Positions 26,765 through 36,121 of a DNA stretch of 64,000 nt are shown one piece after another. A model generated the notes under the pieces. The model was not told where the DNA came from. It searched no databases and worked only from the letters and a program-made list of their open reading frames with translations. A program made the translations under genes and the position numbers. Within the stretch, counting starts at the first letter, position 1. Every line of letters starts with the position of its first letter. Source of the DNA: a bacterium (lineage in GTDB: Bacteria; Cyanobacteriota; Vampirovibrionia; Obscuribacterales; Obscuribacteraceae); assembly GCA_018062085.1 (NCBI GenBank), contig JAGOSY010000018.1, positions 1 through 64,000 on the forward strand. Direction: 5' to 3'.

Positions 26765-28555
26765 TTATTTGTTCTTTCTGTATTGATCGAAGAGTTTGTT
26801 GATTTTATCTACTCCGTTATTCATGTTCGCTCTCCAATCATCTGCGCCGTTGAAACCACGAACGGGGCTGCCTAGCGCATGAATTTTGCCATCAGTGCCG
26901 ACATAACCTGTTGTGGAGTAAGGAACGTTTCCGGGCTTTCCAGGTCCGCTACCGTCGTTAAAGCCTGGGATTTGTTGGCCGATTCTTCCACCAAGGTCGC
27001 CAAGACCGCTTTTCATAACCAAGGCACGGCCTTTCATACTATCGGCTAAACCACTCTCCATGGCTGAGTTCAGTTGTCGGCATGGAGGGCAAGGGTTGCT
27101 TGGGTCGGTTCCTTCGAAGCCGATTTCCATGACGATTGGCAGGCCGAGCTCACGGGAGAGACGCTTCACTTCTTCGATATCATTACCGCTGTATTTGTGA
27201 TCAGTGGCCTCCTTGATACGCTTTTGTCTTTCAAGTTGCTGCTCTTGTTCTAGTTTCTTCGCTGCTTCTTGCTGCTCTGAAGTCTCTGGTTTCTCCTTTT
27301 CTTTAGCCGCTTCTGCTTCTTTGGCTGCTTCTGCGTCTTTAGCGGTTTGTGTCTCTTTGGCTGCTTCTGCCTCTTTAGCGGCTTGCTCTTCTTTAACTTT
27401 ATTGTCTACTTGCTCTTTATCTTCTTTAAGGAAAGGAGTCTCTTCTTTGGCGGCTTCACTTTCTTTTGCCTTTGACTCCTGGTTTTGTGTTTCTTGTTCT
27501 TTCCCTTTATTGCTTTGGCTCTGAGTTTGGCCTTGGCCATTGGTCTGTTGCTTGCTTGTTTCTGCTGGTACCTCAGTATTTGACTTGGTATCTGTTTTTT
27601 CGGATGGTTTTACCGGCGGGTTGGGTGAGAAATCGGTTTGGGAGGCAGCAAGATTGCGGCCTGTGGCATCTGCTGCATAGCGAGCCTGATCCGCGAGTCC
27701 GGCTTCGATGTTCGCGCCCCAGTGGGTACTGGTTACTTTGTCTGGACCGGTTTTGCCGTTCTCATCAACTTTTAGTGACTGAACACTAGTTTTGGCCATA
27801 TCGATTGGCTCACCGGCACAATCTTTCTGGTTGTCTTTGATCCACTTGTCCCAGTTTTGCATAGATTTGTCATTTGGATTTTCTGCCAGTTTCTGGGCTA
27901 CGGCGTCTTTGTCGACCACCATGAAGTTGAGGTTTGGATTGGCTTTCTGTAATTCAGGTAGTTTGTCTAGTAACTCCTTGCTTCCAGGCGTGTCCTTGCC
28001 GACAATGGCTATGGCCAGTCCTTTACCTTCGTTAAATGCCTTTTTGTAAGCGTCGCCAGCTTCAGAAACTGTGGAAGCTCCTGATGCTTGTATCTGTTTG
28101 TCCCATTCTGACTTGGGTTTGTCGTCGACTTTGGCATTATCTTTGGTTTTGTCACTGGCTGAGTCTTGCTTCTTACCAGCGGGAATTTCATTTCGTTCGT
28201 CGCCAAAGAGATTGTTTTCTTGGCTGGTATCCTTCTTGCCCTCTTTCTGGCTAGCTTTTTCTAACTTATCGGTGGTGTCGGCAGCATCCCCTTTCTTGCC
28301 GAGGCCGCTCACAGAGAAACCGTTCATCATTTTCCCAGCATCGCTTTCCGGATGGAAATACTCATTCTTTGTAGCTTCTGAGGCCGCATGCTCTTGGTAC
28401 TTCTTGAACTGTTCTGGGCCTAAATCTTTCTGCAGTTGCTCCATGCTAATGGGCTTGCAAGAGTCTTTTGTGCAGTCGATTGCCTGGTCACCGTGTGGCT
28501 TATACTTGTGGTCTTCGACGTCTGCTGTAGGTCTGTCAAGTGTCTGTTGGCCCAT
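26765..28555 (-). CDS. Large low-complexity protein with C-terminal thioredoxin-like CPPC domain
   Basis: 596 residues. Residues about 1-140 are charged and polar. Residues about 145-300 look like a folded alpha/beta region (GKGLAIAIVGKDTPGSKELL; NLNFMVVDKDAVAQKL) that could be a Cys-less thioredoxin-like fold. About 310-450 is extreme low complexity with KEAEAAKE-type repeats. The last 120 residues carry GLPIVMEIGFEGTD and NPCPPCRQLNSAM, a thioredoxin-like active-site CPPC, then PYSTTGYVGTDGKIHALG, typical of the cis-Pro side of the fold. No signal peptide or membrane span is visible. A thiol-redox role for the C-terminus is inference from the motif. Confidence 0.7.
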   Translation of the reverse strand: MGQQTLDRPTADVEDHKYKPHGDQAIDCTKDSCKPISMEQLQKDLGPEQFKKYQEHAASEATKNEYFHPESDAGKMMNGFSVSGLGKKGDAADTTDKLEKASQKEGKKDTSQENNLFGDERNEIPAGKKQDSASDKTKDNAKVDDKPKSEWDKQIQASGASTVSEAGDAYKKAFNEGKGLAIAIVGKDTPGSKELLDKLPELQKANPNLNFMVVDKDAVAQKLAENPNDKSMQNWDKWIKDNQKDCAGEPIDMAKTSVQSLKVDENGKTGPDKVTSTHWGANIEAGLADQARYAADATGRNLAASQTDFSPNPPVKPSEKTDTKSNTEVPAETSKQQTNGQGQTQSQSNKGKEQETQNQESKAKESEAAKEETPFLKEDKEQVDNKVKEEQAAKEAEAAKETQTAKDAEAAKEAEAAKEKEKPETSEQQEAAKKLEQEQQLERQKRIKEATDHKYSGNDIEEVKRLSRELGLPIVMEIGFEGTDPSNPCPPCRQLNSAMESGLADSMKGRALVMKSGLGDLGGRIGQQIPGFNDGSGPGKPGNVPYSTTGYVGTDGKIHALGSPVRGFNGADDWRANMNNGVDKINKLFDQYRKNK

Positions 28556-28701
28556 GGTAGTAAGTCTCGCTTTAGAAATTTGAGTGGTTCAGGGGTGAAT
28601 GTCCTTTCAGACTAAGCTGAGATTGTTGCAATGGTGTTGCAAAGAGGGAAAGTGGGGTAAATTGCTAGGCAAGGCCTGTGCGCTTTTGAGGAACCACCGT
28701 T

Positions 28702-30594
28702 TTGCCAGTACCTCGTATAGGAATAAGCTTCAAGGGCTGCCTGCTCATCATCTGCCCCCTTGTTGTGCAGGTTTTCTTAAGTGCTGGTCTGCTCTCCCTT
28801 GAGCAGGCGGCTCAGAACGCCGAGAAAGCTGAGCGGCGCTCTAAGGAGATTCTGGTTCGCATTACAGAGTTTCAGAAGAGTAACTACGACATGGTTCAAT
28901 CTACTGTTCTTTTTACGTCTTTTGGGCGAGAGGAATACCGCCAGACCGCCTTGGCTAAGCAAGAAGAAGTGGCGTGGCGATTTAAGGCTCTTGAAGCGGC
29001 ACTGAAACAGCAGCCCGAGCAGGCTGAGAACCTGAAGAAATTGACACTCGCCACAAGCGAGTATGTTGCTCGATTTCGCCAAATATTGAACATGCTCGGT
29101 GAAGGAAATACTCGATATGCAGCGGTTTTGGCAAGAGATTTGAGAGACTGCATATTAGTTGATAGAAACAATATTGCTCAGCTCAACGAGAAAATCATTC
29201 GCTTAGAGCAAGAGCGCTTGTCTAACTCGCCCGAGTCTTCAATTAGGTTGCGCGATGATCAACGTCGCCTGATATTCTTTGGCATTGGCCTTAACTTTGT
29301 TGCTGGTCTTATTGCTTCGTTTTTCTTCTTTAAAGATATTGCTTCAAGAATTGGCAAAATATACGCTGATACCCGCGCCTATGCGACGCAAAAACCAATG
29401 CAGCCTGTGCTTGAGGGCAATGACGAAATCTCGCAACTAGACCGCAGTTTGCACGAAATGGCCAATCAACTTACAAGTTCGCAAGAGCGTGAAACGGCAA
29501 TGCTAGCCAATGCTGGAGATGTCATTTTCACGCTTACCAGTTCGCTAACTCTTAGTGCTGCTGGTGGCGCCAGCGAGCAGCTCTGGGGCACTAGTCCCCA
29601 AGATCTGCTTGGAACCAGATTCATTGCCCTGATAGACAAGCAAGACGAGGCCCGCGTGCGTGACTTGCTACATGATCTTGAGCCTGGTAAGAACGCTAGC
29701 TTTTTTGCGGTATTGAGTGTTCGAGATCATTCGCGGGTTGAGTTTCAGATTAATGCTAGTCGATCGCGCGATGGGCAGAGTATTTATTGCGTCGCCCGCG
29801 ACGTCTCTGAAGCTCGACGTATTGAGCGAGCCAAGCAGGAATTCGTCAATATGTTGAGCCATGACTTGCGTACACCTCTGATGAGTCAATTGACTTTCCT
29901 TGAGCTGCTCAGTACTGGTAGCTATGGCGAGCTGAGCGAAAAGGGAACGAAGAGAGCACGCTCTGTGGCTAATAACTTAAAGGTCTGTGCCGGCCTTGTT
30001 GATGACTTTTTAGATATTGAGCAAATGCAGACCGGCAAATTCGAGTTAAGAAAAGAAAGCTGCGAAGTAACCAAACTAATTGTCTCAGCTCTTGATCTGG
30101 TGGCTGACTTGGCACAGTCGCGCGGTATTGAGATTGCTGTTGAAAATATTCCTGCGCTCTCTGTACCGGCCGATGAAAGGCGCATCGTACAAGTACTTCA
30201 GAACTTTATTTCAAATGCCATCAAGTACGGGGCAAAGCAAGAATCAGTCATTAGAATTGAATCGCGTTTAGTTCACGATCAAAAAAATCCGCAAATAGAA
30301 ATTGCTGTTCTCGATAATGGTCCTGGCCTTCCGTCTGAAATAAAAGATCGAATATTCGATCGCTATGCCGCCTATGTTCAGTTGCCCTCTGCCTCTGCTT
30401 CGAGAAAAGGTTCATTGATTAACAGCAATGGCCTAGGCTTGGCAATCTGCAAAGAAATCATCCAGGCTCACGGCGGCACCCTTGGTGGAGAGAATATCCA
30501 AGGAGGTGGGTGCAAATTCTGGTTCCGCTTGCCACTAGAATTGCATGAAGTAAAATTGTCTAGAGTGAAAGCAAACAGACTAGAGGAAGACTAA
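28702..30594 (+). CDS. Membrane sensor histidine kinase (HAMP-PAS-HisKA-HATPase)
   Basis: 630 residues. The first span is at about 11-33 (CLLIICPLVVQVFLSAGLLS). An extracytoplasmic helical sensor region (about 35-190) with a CHASE3-like look follows, then a second span (about 193-215). Next come a HAMP-like linker, a PAS-like domain (about 265-370), HisKA with His387 in MLSHDLRTPL, and HATPase with N-box NFISNAIKYG, G1 DNGPGLP and G2 GLGLAICKEI. The TTG start at 28702 is supported by GAGGAA eight bases upstream. The cognate regulator starts 5 bp after the stop. Confidence 0.92.
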   Translation: MPVPRIGISFKGCLLIICPLVVQVFLSAGLLSLEQAAQNAEKAERRSKEILVRITEFQKSNYDMVQSTVLFTSFGREEYRQTALAKQEEVAWRFKALEAALKQQPEQAENLKKLTLATSEYVARFRQILNMLGEGNTRYAAVLARDLRDCILVDRNNIAQLNEKIIRLEQERLSNSPESSIRLRDDQRRLIFFGIGLNFVAGLIASFFFFKDIASRIGKIYADTRAYATQKPMQPVLEGNDEISQLDRSLHEMANQLTSSQERETAMLANAGDVIFTLTSSLTLSAAGGASEQLWGTSPQDLLGTRFIALIDKQDEARVRDLLHDLEPGKNASFFAVLSVRDHSRVEFQINASRSRDGQSIYCVARDVSEARRIERAKQEFVNMLSHDLRTPLMSQLTFLELLSTGSYGELSEKGTKRARSVANNLKVCAGLVDDFLDIEQMQTGKFELRKESCEVTKLIVSALDLVADLAQSRGIEIAVENIPALSVPADERRIVQVLQNFISNAIKYGAKQESVIRIESRLVHDQKNPQIEIAVLDNGPGLPSEIKDRIFDRYAAYVQLPSASASRKGSLINSNGLGLAICKEIIQAHGGTLGGENIQGGGCKFWFRLPLELHEVKLSRVKANRLEED

Positions 30595-30598
30595 AGCT

Positions 30599-31273
30599 GT
30601 GGCCAGAATCTTATTAGCCGAAGACGATACACTAGCAGCACAACTGCTTAAAGACGTGCTTGAGGGCGAGCGCCATACCGTTGATATGGTGCATGATGGT
30701 AACGACGCTTTATCAATGCTGGGTGCTTATAGTTTTGATATTCTGATTCTTGATATCACTATGCCTGGTCTTGATGGCTTATCTGTGCTAAAAGAATTTC
30801 GCCGCAATGGTGGGCTTAATCCGGTATTGATTTTATCTGGCCGCGGTAAGAGCGAAGACAAAGCTCTTGGTCTTGATCTAGGTGCCGATGATTACATGTC
30901 GAAGCCCTATGATGTAAGAGAGCTGTCATCGCGCATCCGGGCCTTATTACGGCGTGACCCTCAATTGGCTTCTGAAGTTATTCAGTGCGGTAACTTAAAG
31001 CTCGACAGCAAGGCTGGCAAATTGCATCGTGGTCTAGAAGAGATAAAGCTTTTGCCTAAAGAATATCTTTTACTAGAATTTTTGATGCGCCATCAAAATC
31101 AGCTTTTCTCTGCCCAAGACTTATTGAACAAGGTCTGGCCTTCCGACTCTGATGCTACCGAAATAGGTGTGCGCACAACTGTGGCTCGCATTCGTAAAAA
31201 GCTTGGTGAAGAAGAAAGCGCTCTTCTGCAATCTATCTATGGTCTTGGATATCGCTTTGGTACTAAAGAGTAG
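30599..31273 (+). CDS. OmpR/PhoB-type response regulator
   Basis: 224 residues, partner of the kinase just upstream. The receiver has the acidic pair in LLAEDDT, phospho-acceptor Asp52 (ILILDITMPG), the switch Ser in LILSGRG and Lys in YMSKPYD. Residues about 125-222 are a winged-helix effector domain (LLPKEYLLLEFLMRHQNQLF; VRTTVARIRKKLG; GLGYRFG). The start is GTG at 30599. Target promoters cannot be read from this window. Confidence 0.95.
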   Translation: MARILLAEDDTLAAQLLKDVLEGERHTVDMVHDGNDALSMLGAYSFDILILDITMPGLDGLSVLKEFRRNGGLNPVLILSGRGKSEDKALGLDLGADDYMSKPYDVRELSSRIRALLRRDPQLASEVIQCGNLKLDSKAGKLHRGLEEIKLLPKEYLLLEFLMRHQNQLFSAQDLLNKVWPSDSDATEIGVRTTVARIRKKLGEEESALLQSIYGLGYRFGTKE

Positions 31274-31303
31274 GCGTTTTTGCTGGCTTGATACTGGGCA
31301 CTT

Positions 31304-32986
31304 CTATTGTGGCAATTGTGCTTCGACAAAGCGTCCTTGCTTTTCATCCCAGCGGTAGCACTTCATTGCAGTGCAGCATCGAGTAATTAGCGGTATTTCT
31401 TCTTTTAAGTTATCGAGATTGACAGCAGTTGAGGAGCCAAATGGCTGGCTGACCATGATCTGGCTGCGACAATCTCTTTTCGCCAATGGTGGTTGCATCA
31501 TCACTGCCAGGAACGCTGCTTTGCCAAGCATAGGGGCACCGCAAAAATCCTGGGGCAAATTGAGGAGAAGAAATCTTTCCTTCTTTGATTGAGCGGTAGC
31601 ACTCAGTTCAGTAACTTGCTGCTCTAGGGTGTGCATCATTGTTGCTGCTTCTTCAAATGGTTTTAAATTATTTAGTAAGACGACGCTCCAGACTGCGCCG
31701 AGAAAAATGGCTGCTAGGGCATTGAGAACACTCATAGCTTTGCTTTTGGCGTCAACCATGAAGCCCATAGAGAGAATGGCGCATAGTGCCGTTGAAGAGA
31801 GAAAGAAAAGTCTAAACCCAACTAAGTTGGGATAGATGTGCCAAATTTGAAAAGTAAGAAGAACATTGACAATGCCCCAGAAAATGAAAAATGCCAGCAC
31901 TTTGGCGAAGGTCTTGTTGCGCAGTGCTTGGCTGGCTAGATTGAGCACTGCCAGGGCGTAGCTCAGTAGCATGGCTTGAGTGTATGGTTGTGGCAGGGGA
32001 TAGTGCTCATTAATAGGAATGAGAATTTTCATCAATGTGCTTAAGTCAGTAAAATTGAGAAACTGTTTGAGCATGGCTTTGAAGTGTATCTTGCCGTAAC
32101 CGCCAACCTGACCGTGCAATACCACTGTTCTAAGAACTGCGAACAGACCTAGTATCGCGATAAACGGTGCTACTTGCTTTAGAGCGTCAACAAATTTCTT
32201 CTTGATGCTCGCTTGTTTTGATGCAGATTGGTCTGACTGAGGTTGATTTGACTGAGCTTGGTCTGACTGAGCTTGGTCTGACTGAGAATGTTCTGGGACT
32301 GGTCCAGTCAGTGAGAGCAATTCAGCTACAAATAGCACTACCGGTAGTGTTATTGCTGTTTCCTTTGAACCGAGCGCTAACCAGAATGAAATTAGTGAAG
32401 CGACTAGCAGTTGTTTGGAGGCGGCGGTGCGAGATAGTAAATAAAGATAGAAGGAAGCAAGATAAAAGGCAGTAGGGAGTGAGTCTACGCGGCCAACAAT
32501 CGTTGCCACTGAGTCTGGATGACCAGGATAGACGAGCATCAATGCCCCGGCGATAACTCCTGCGCCCAGGGCTGCTTTGGCTGAAACAGCCCGCTTGAGC
32601 AGCTCATTAGTCACAGCACCAGCAAGAAAGCAGCCAACCACATAGAAAAGTAGATTTGAAATATGCCAACCTATCACTTTTGTCTGCCAGAGAGCATAGT
32701 CAATGACAAATGAAGCACAGGTGGTTGGTCGATAGGCCGTGATGCCGTCTTCTTCACCGCTTGTCCATGAGCCAAAGAGCTTGCCTAGAAGTGCTTCAGG
32801 GTGACCGTTGAAAGTTTGATAGGGATAGACTAAATGACTAAATTCATCCAGGGTAAAGCCAGCATGACAGATGCGGCCATAGAGCAGAGCTACTAGAAGA
32901 GTGAGGCCGAGGAGGGATCCAGCAGTCAGTATTGCTGATGTTTTGTTCAAGATGGGCTTGGGCAGCCGGTCGTCAGCAGCGCTCAT
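31304..32986 (-). CDS. Polytopic membrane protein, GT-C glycosyltransferase-like
   Basis: 560 residues with about 11 hydrophobic spans. An acidic motif TLDEFSHL lies in the first external loop, then AYRPTT, and VGRVDSLPTAFYLASFYLYL followed by LALGSKE. This arrangement resembles GT-C and O-mannosyltransferase-like (TMTC/PMT-type) enzymes that use lipid-linked sugars. The donor and acceptor are unknown. A loop near residue 250 is made of SDQAQ/SNQPQ pentapeptide repeats encoded by short tandem DNA (about 32220-32290). The start overlaps the stop of the hydrolase gene (ATGA), so the two are translationally coupled. Confidence 0.7.
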   Translation of the reverse strand: MSAADDRLPKPILNKTSAILTAGSLLGLTLLVALLYGRICHAGFTLDEFSHLVYPYQTFNGHPEALLGKLFGSWTSGEEDGITAYRPTTCASFVIDYALWQTKVIGWHISNLLFYVVGCFLAGAVTNELLKRAVSAKAALGAGVIAGALMLVYPGHPDSVATIVGRVDSLPTAFYLASFYLYLLSRTAASKQLLVASLISFWLALGSKETAITLPVVLFVAELLSLTGPVPEHSQSDQAQSDQAQSNQPQSDQSASKQASIKKKFVDALKQVAPFIAILGLFAVLRTVVLHGQVGGYGKIHFKAMLKQFLNFTDLSTLMKILIPINEHYPLPQPYTQAMLLSYALAVLNLASQALRNKTFAKVLAFFIFWGIVNVLLTFQIWHIYPNLVGFRLFFLSSTALCAILSMGFMVDAKSKAMSVLNALAAIFLGAVWSVVLLNNLKPFEEAATMMHTLEQQVTELSATAQSKKERFLLLNLPQDFCGAPMLGKAAFLAVMMQPPLAKRDCRSQIMVSQPFGSSTAVNLDNLKEEIPLITRCCTAMKCYRWDEKQGRFVEAQLPQ

Positions 32987-34326
32987 TTCTTACTTCCATA
33001 AACAGCGTTGGCAACATCTTTGCTGAACGGTCCAGACATTCCTTCTACTGTAGTGTTTGTTAGTTCAACAACGCTCAATCGCGCTTCTGGGTCCATAAAC
33101 CAATGGTGGCCGTAGGCGCCGCCCCACTGCAGTGTGCCTGCACTGTGTGGACCTTCCTCAGGCTTAGGGTTGAGTAATACTCCTGAGCCGTAGGCGAAGC
33201 CCCAATCGCCTCCTGGTGACATACTGAGCTTGCCAATTTGACTGGTGCACATTAGCTTGTAAGAATCACGGTTGAGCCATTTACTGTCTTTTGTGCGGAT
33301 CGCTTCAAGTAGTTTTAAATAGTCTTCAGCTGTACCCGAAAGCCCCGCGCCGCCAGATTGATAAGAGCTTTTGTTAAATAGACGAGCGGGGGCAAAGCTA
33401 AAGCAGCCACCGTCAAATGCCACCAATTGTAGTGCCTGCATCCGCAATGGTTCAAGGCTCTGATTGTTCTTGCTATCGCTGATTTTGCTACTGGTGCTAT
33501 TGCCACTGTGACGAGCGGGATTGTCGTAGTAAGCTGTCACCAGTCGATTGCGAGAACCCTGAGTCAGGCTGAAATCGGTGTCGGTCATGGCTAGTGGTGC
33601 TGTAACTCTGGTGTGCACAATTTCAGACAACGAACTGCCCGCCGCTTTCTCTAATACGGCACCAAGTACATCAATAGAAAGCGAATAGCGCCACTTCGTA
33701 CCTGGCTGCGAAAGCAAGGGAACTGAGGCTAGTCGGCGCATATTTTCGGCCATACTTAAACCGGGCTGATCGAGACCATCTGATACTTTCGCCTGGTGAT
33801 AGGGGCCGTCTTTCTTTTCGCTAAAACCATAGCCGAGGCCCGATGTGTGGTTCAGTAGCTGCGAGACCAAAATTGTTGGGGTAGAGCCGTCTGCTAGTTT
33901 TGGCTTAAAGTCTGGCAAGAACTTTGTTACCGGATCGTCGAGCTTTATTTTCTTCTCTTCAATAAGTTTCAGTGCTGCTGCTGAAACAATTGTTTTAGTC
34001 ATTGATGCTAGCTGAAAGATGCTGTCTTGCTTCATGGGCTTTTGCATTTCGCGGTCAGCTAGACCAGCAGCACGCTTGTAGACGACTCTTCCGTCTTGCG
34101 CCACTACCACCACTGTGCCAACTATGCACTTTTCAGCTAAAGCTTTGTCGATTACGTTGTTTAGCCGTGTGGCTAGTTGATTAGGTTGAGCAAGATTTTG
34201 CTTCTCATGACTAAGATCTGATACCTTCTCAAGAGCCACTGCTTGATTGCGGCTTGGGTATGGTATTGAGCAGAAGCTTGCGACTAGAGCCGCTAATAGA
34301 AGGCGTTTGATGAGGTTGTGTGGCAC
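32983..34326 (-). CDS. Exported serine hydrolase, beta-lactamase/family VIII esterase type
   Basis: 447 residues from GTG 34326, chosen because AGGAAA sits six bases upstream and the product then starts with a signal peptide (LIKRLLLAALVASFCSI). The class C beta-lactamase fold motifs are present: nucleophile Ser108-x-x-Lys111 (ASMTKT), and YSLSIDVLG, where the second motif is YSL rather than YxN, as in EstB-like family VIII esterases. A late WGGAYGHHWFMDPE segment corresponds to the third motif region. Esterase or peptidase activity is more likely than beta-lactam resistance. Coupled to the downstream GT-C-like gene by an ATGA overlap. Confidence 0.85.
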   Translation of the reverse strand: MPHNLIKRLLLAALVASFCSIPYPSRNQAVALEKVSDLSHEKQNLAQPNQLATRLNNVIDKALAEKCIVGTVVVVAQDGRVVYKRAAGLADREMQKPMKQDSIFQLASMTKTIVSAAALKLIEEKKIKLDDPVTKFLPDFKPKLADGSTPTILVSQLLNHTSGLGYGFSEKKDGPYHQAKVSDGLDQPGLSMAENMRRLASVPLLSQPGTKWRYSLSIDVLGAVLEKAAGSSLSEIVHTRVTAPLAMTDTDFSLTQGSRNRLVTAYYDNPARHSGNSTSSKISDSKNNQSLEPLRMQALQLVAFDGGCFSFAPARLFNKSSYQSGGAGLSGTAEDYLKLLEAIRTKDSKWLNRDSYKLMCTSQIGKLSMSPGGDWGFAYGSGVLLNPKPEEGPHSAGTLQWGGAYGHHWFMDPEARLSVVELTNTTVEGMSGPFSKDVANAVYGSKK

Positions 34327-34789
34327 GGCGATTTCCTGACGATCATCGAAGTTTAACACCAGCAAATTCAAAGTTTGGTGCTTTTGGCCGTGCCAGATTA
34401 TGTAGTGCAATTAAAAACTTCCACTTGGCAATACCCTTGACTAACAGGGGTAGGTAATCTGAAGTGGTTGATTTCGGCTCCATTGGTTAATCTCCCTTAA
34501 TTGATTTAACTGCGATTGATATTCAATAAATATCTTCTTGGGCCGTGGCTGGCTCATCGTAAGGTCCGCCGAGGTGTTGTCATGGGGCGGTTTTTCGAGC
34601 AATTGAGCAAGGCGCAAATACCGACAGAATCCTAAACATCAGGAGCTTCTTCACATTTTGTTGCTATCATTTACATAACTGAGGGACGCCAACTGGTGGG
34701 GGATACAGAGCTTTTGTGGCTCATGAATCTGCGCCAACGAGCGTGCCGAATAGGCCAGTTGATAGTGGTCGCTAACTAAGGAGCTCATT
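34327..34789. other. Divergent intergenic region with a nested hairpin and structured leader
   Basis: 463 bp between the hydrolase (minus) and aminotransferase (plus) starts. At 34409-34464, CCACTT and AAGTGG enclose an inner TACCC/GGGTA pairing. From about 34685 to 34765 is the structured leader listed separately. No confident promoter hexamers could be assigned. Confidence 0.55.
34690..34761 (+). promoter_or_regulatory. Candidate structured 5' leader of the aminotransferase operon
   Basis: CAACTGG (34690-34696) pairs with CCAGTTG (34755-34761). Inside are a bulged stem (CAG-AGC 34706-34711 with GCT-CTG 34719-34731) and a small hairpin CGC (34732-34734) / GCG (34741-34743), giving a three-way-junction shape. 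The element ends 16 bases before the ribosome binding site. It matches no riboswitch class I recognise; regulation is inference. Confidence 0.4.
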
Positions 34790-36091
34790 ATGGTGATGGC
34801 GGAAATTAAGAACAAAAATCAGGCTTACCTCGACATGGATGACAAATATGTCAATCCGGTTCTGTCGCGCTCAGCTCGAATCGTGGCAGAAAGAGCCAGT
34901 GGTTCATACATCTACGATATGAACGGTGATGCCTACCTCGATATGGGTACTGGCATTGCAGTTAACAGTGTTGGCCATTGCCATCCTAAGGTTGTTGCTG
35001 CTGCTAAAGCTCAGCTTGATCAATTGATGCATACATCAGTTACAACTCACCACCAGCGCTACATTGAGTTAGCGAAGAAGTTGGTAGAGATTGCCCCATC
35101 GAAAAAACTAGACTCAGTTTTCTTGACTAACTCTGGTGCTGAAGCCGTCGAAGGCGCCATTAAAATGGCCCGCTACGTCACTGGTCGCCCGGTTGTTATC
35201 AATTTCCGTGGTTCGTTCCATGGTCGTACTATTTTCACCACAGCGCTGACCACTTCCAAGCTTTATTACCGTGAAAAATATGAGCCACTACCTGGTTCTA
35301 TCTTCACCGTGCCTTTCCCATATCAGTTCCGCTCACACTTCAAAGACGATGCCGACAAGTGCGTTGAAGAGACATTTAAAGAAATCGAAGTGCTCTTCCA
35401 CCAGTTCGTGCATCCTGATCAAGTGGCTTGCTTCATTGTTGAGCCAATCCAAGGTGAAGGTGGTTACGTAGTACCACCAAATGGCTTCCTGCCTCGTTTG
35501 CGCAAGCTCGCTGACAAGCATGGCATCATGCTAATCATCGATGAAGTGCAATCTGGTTTTGCTAGAACTGGCAAAATGTTTGCTATCGAACACGAAGGTG
35601 TTGAGCCAGACATTATGTTGATGGCAAAAGCCCTAGCTGGTGGTCTGCCACTTGCTGGTTTCATTTCTAAGAGCGAACATTCACACAAATGGCCTGCTGG
35701 CCGTCACGGCTCAACCTTTGGTGGTAACCCAGTATCTTGCGCCGCAGCGCTGGCCACCATTCAAGTAATTGAAGAAGAGAAGCTCTGTGAGCGTGCTCAT
35801 GAGCTTGGCGAAAGAATGATGAAGCGCCTGCGTGATTTTGCTAAAGGCAAAGACTACATTGGCGAGATTCGTGGTCGTGGTTTGATGATTGGTATCGAAT
35901 TCAATGATAAAAACGGCGAACCATCTAAAGAACACGCCGACAAAGTAGCAGAGCGCTGCTTAGAGAACAAAATGATTGTGCTCACCTGTGGTGTTGCTGG
36001 GCAAGTAATTCGCTTGATTCCACCACTGACTATGTCTGACGCTGAATGCGATAAGGCCCTGGAAATACTTGAAAAATGCATGAAGTTCTAG
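34790..36091 (+). CDS. Class III aminotransferase, 4-aminobutyrate aminotransferase-like
   Basis: 433 residues, fold-type I PLP enzyme. Lys280 (LMAKALAGGLPLAG) is the expected Schiff-base lysine, and DEVQSGFARTGKMFA is the family signature. NSGAEAVEGAIKMAR and FRGSFHGRT are also present. It is closest in style to GABA or omega-amino-acid transaminases that send the amino group to 2-oxoglutarate, but L-lysine 6-transaminase or 5-aminovalerate activity is possible. The ATG at 34790 is used because AAGGAG lies six bases upstream. It is first of a three-gene operon with an aldehyde dehydrogenase and an acyl-CoA dehydrogenase. Confidence 0.88.
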   Translation: MVMAEIKNKNQAYLDMDDKYVNPVLSRSARIVAERASGSYIYDMNGDAYLDMGTGIAVNSVGHCHPKVVAAAKAQLDQLMHTSVTTHHQRYIELAKKLVEIAPSKKLDSVFLTNSGAEAVEGAIKMARYVTGRPVVINFRGSFHGRTIFTTALTTSKLYYREKYEPLPGSIFTVPFPYQFRSHFKDDADKCVEETFKEIEVLFHQFVHPDQVACFIVEPIQGEGGYVVPPNGFLPRLRKLADKHGIMLIIDEVQSGFARTGKMFAIEHEGVEPDIMLMAKALAGGLPLAGFISKSEHSHKWPAGRHGSTFGGNPVSCAAALATIQVIEEEKLCERAHELGERMMKRLRDFAKGKDYIGEIRGRGLMIGIEFNDKNGEPSKEHADKVAERCLENKMIVLTCGVAGQVIRLIPPLTMSDAECDKALEILEKCMKF

Positions 36092-36121
36092 AACTTCAAC
36101 AATTTAGGAGAAACAATCTAA

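Noticed and set aside
32983..34326. True beta-lactamase (resistance gene)
   Set aside because: The second motif is YSL, as in family VIII esterases, rather than YxN; housekeeping hydrolase is more likely.
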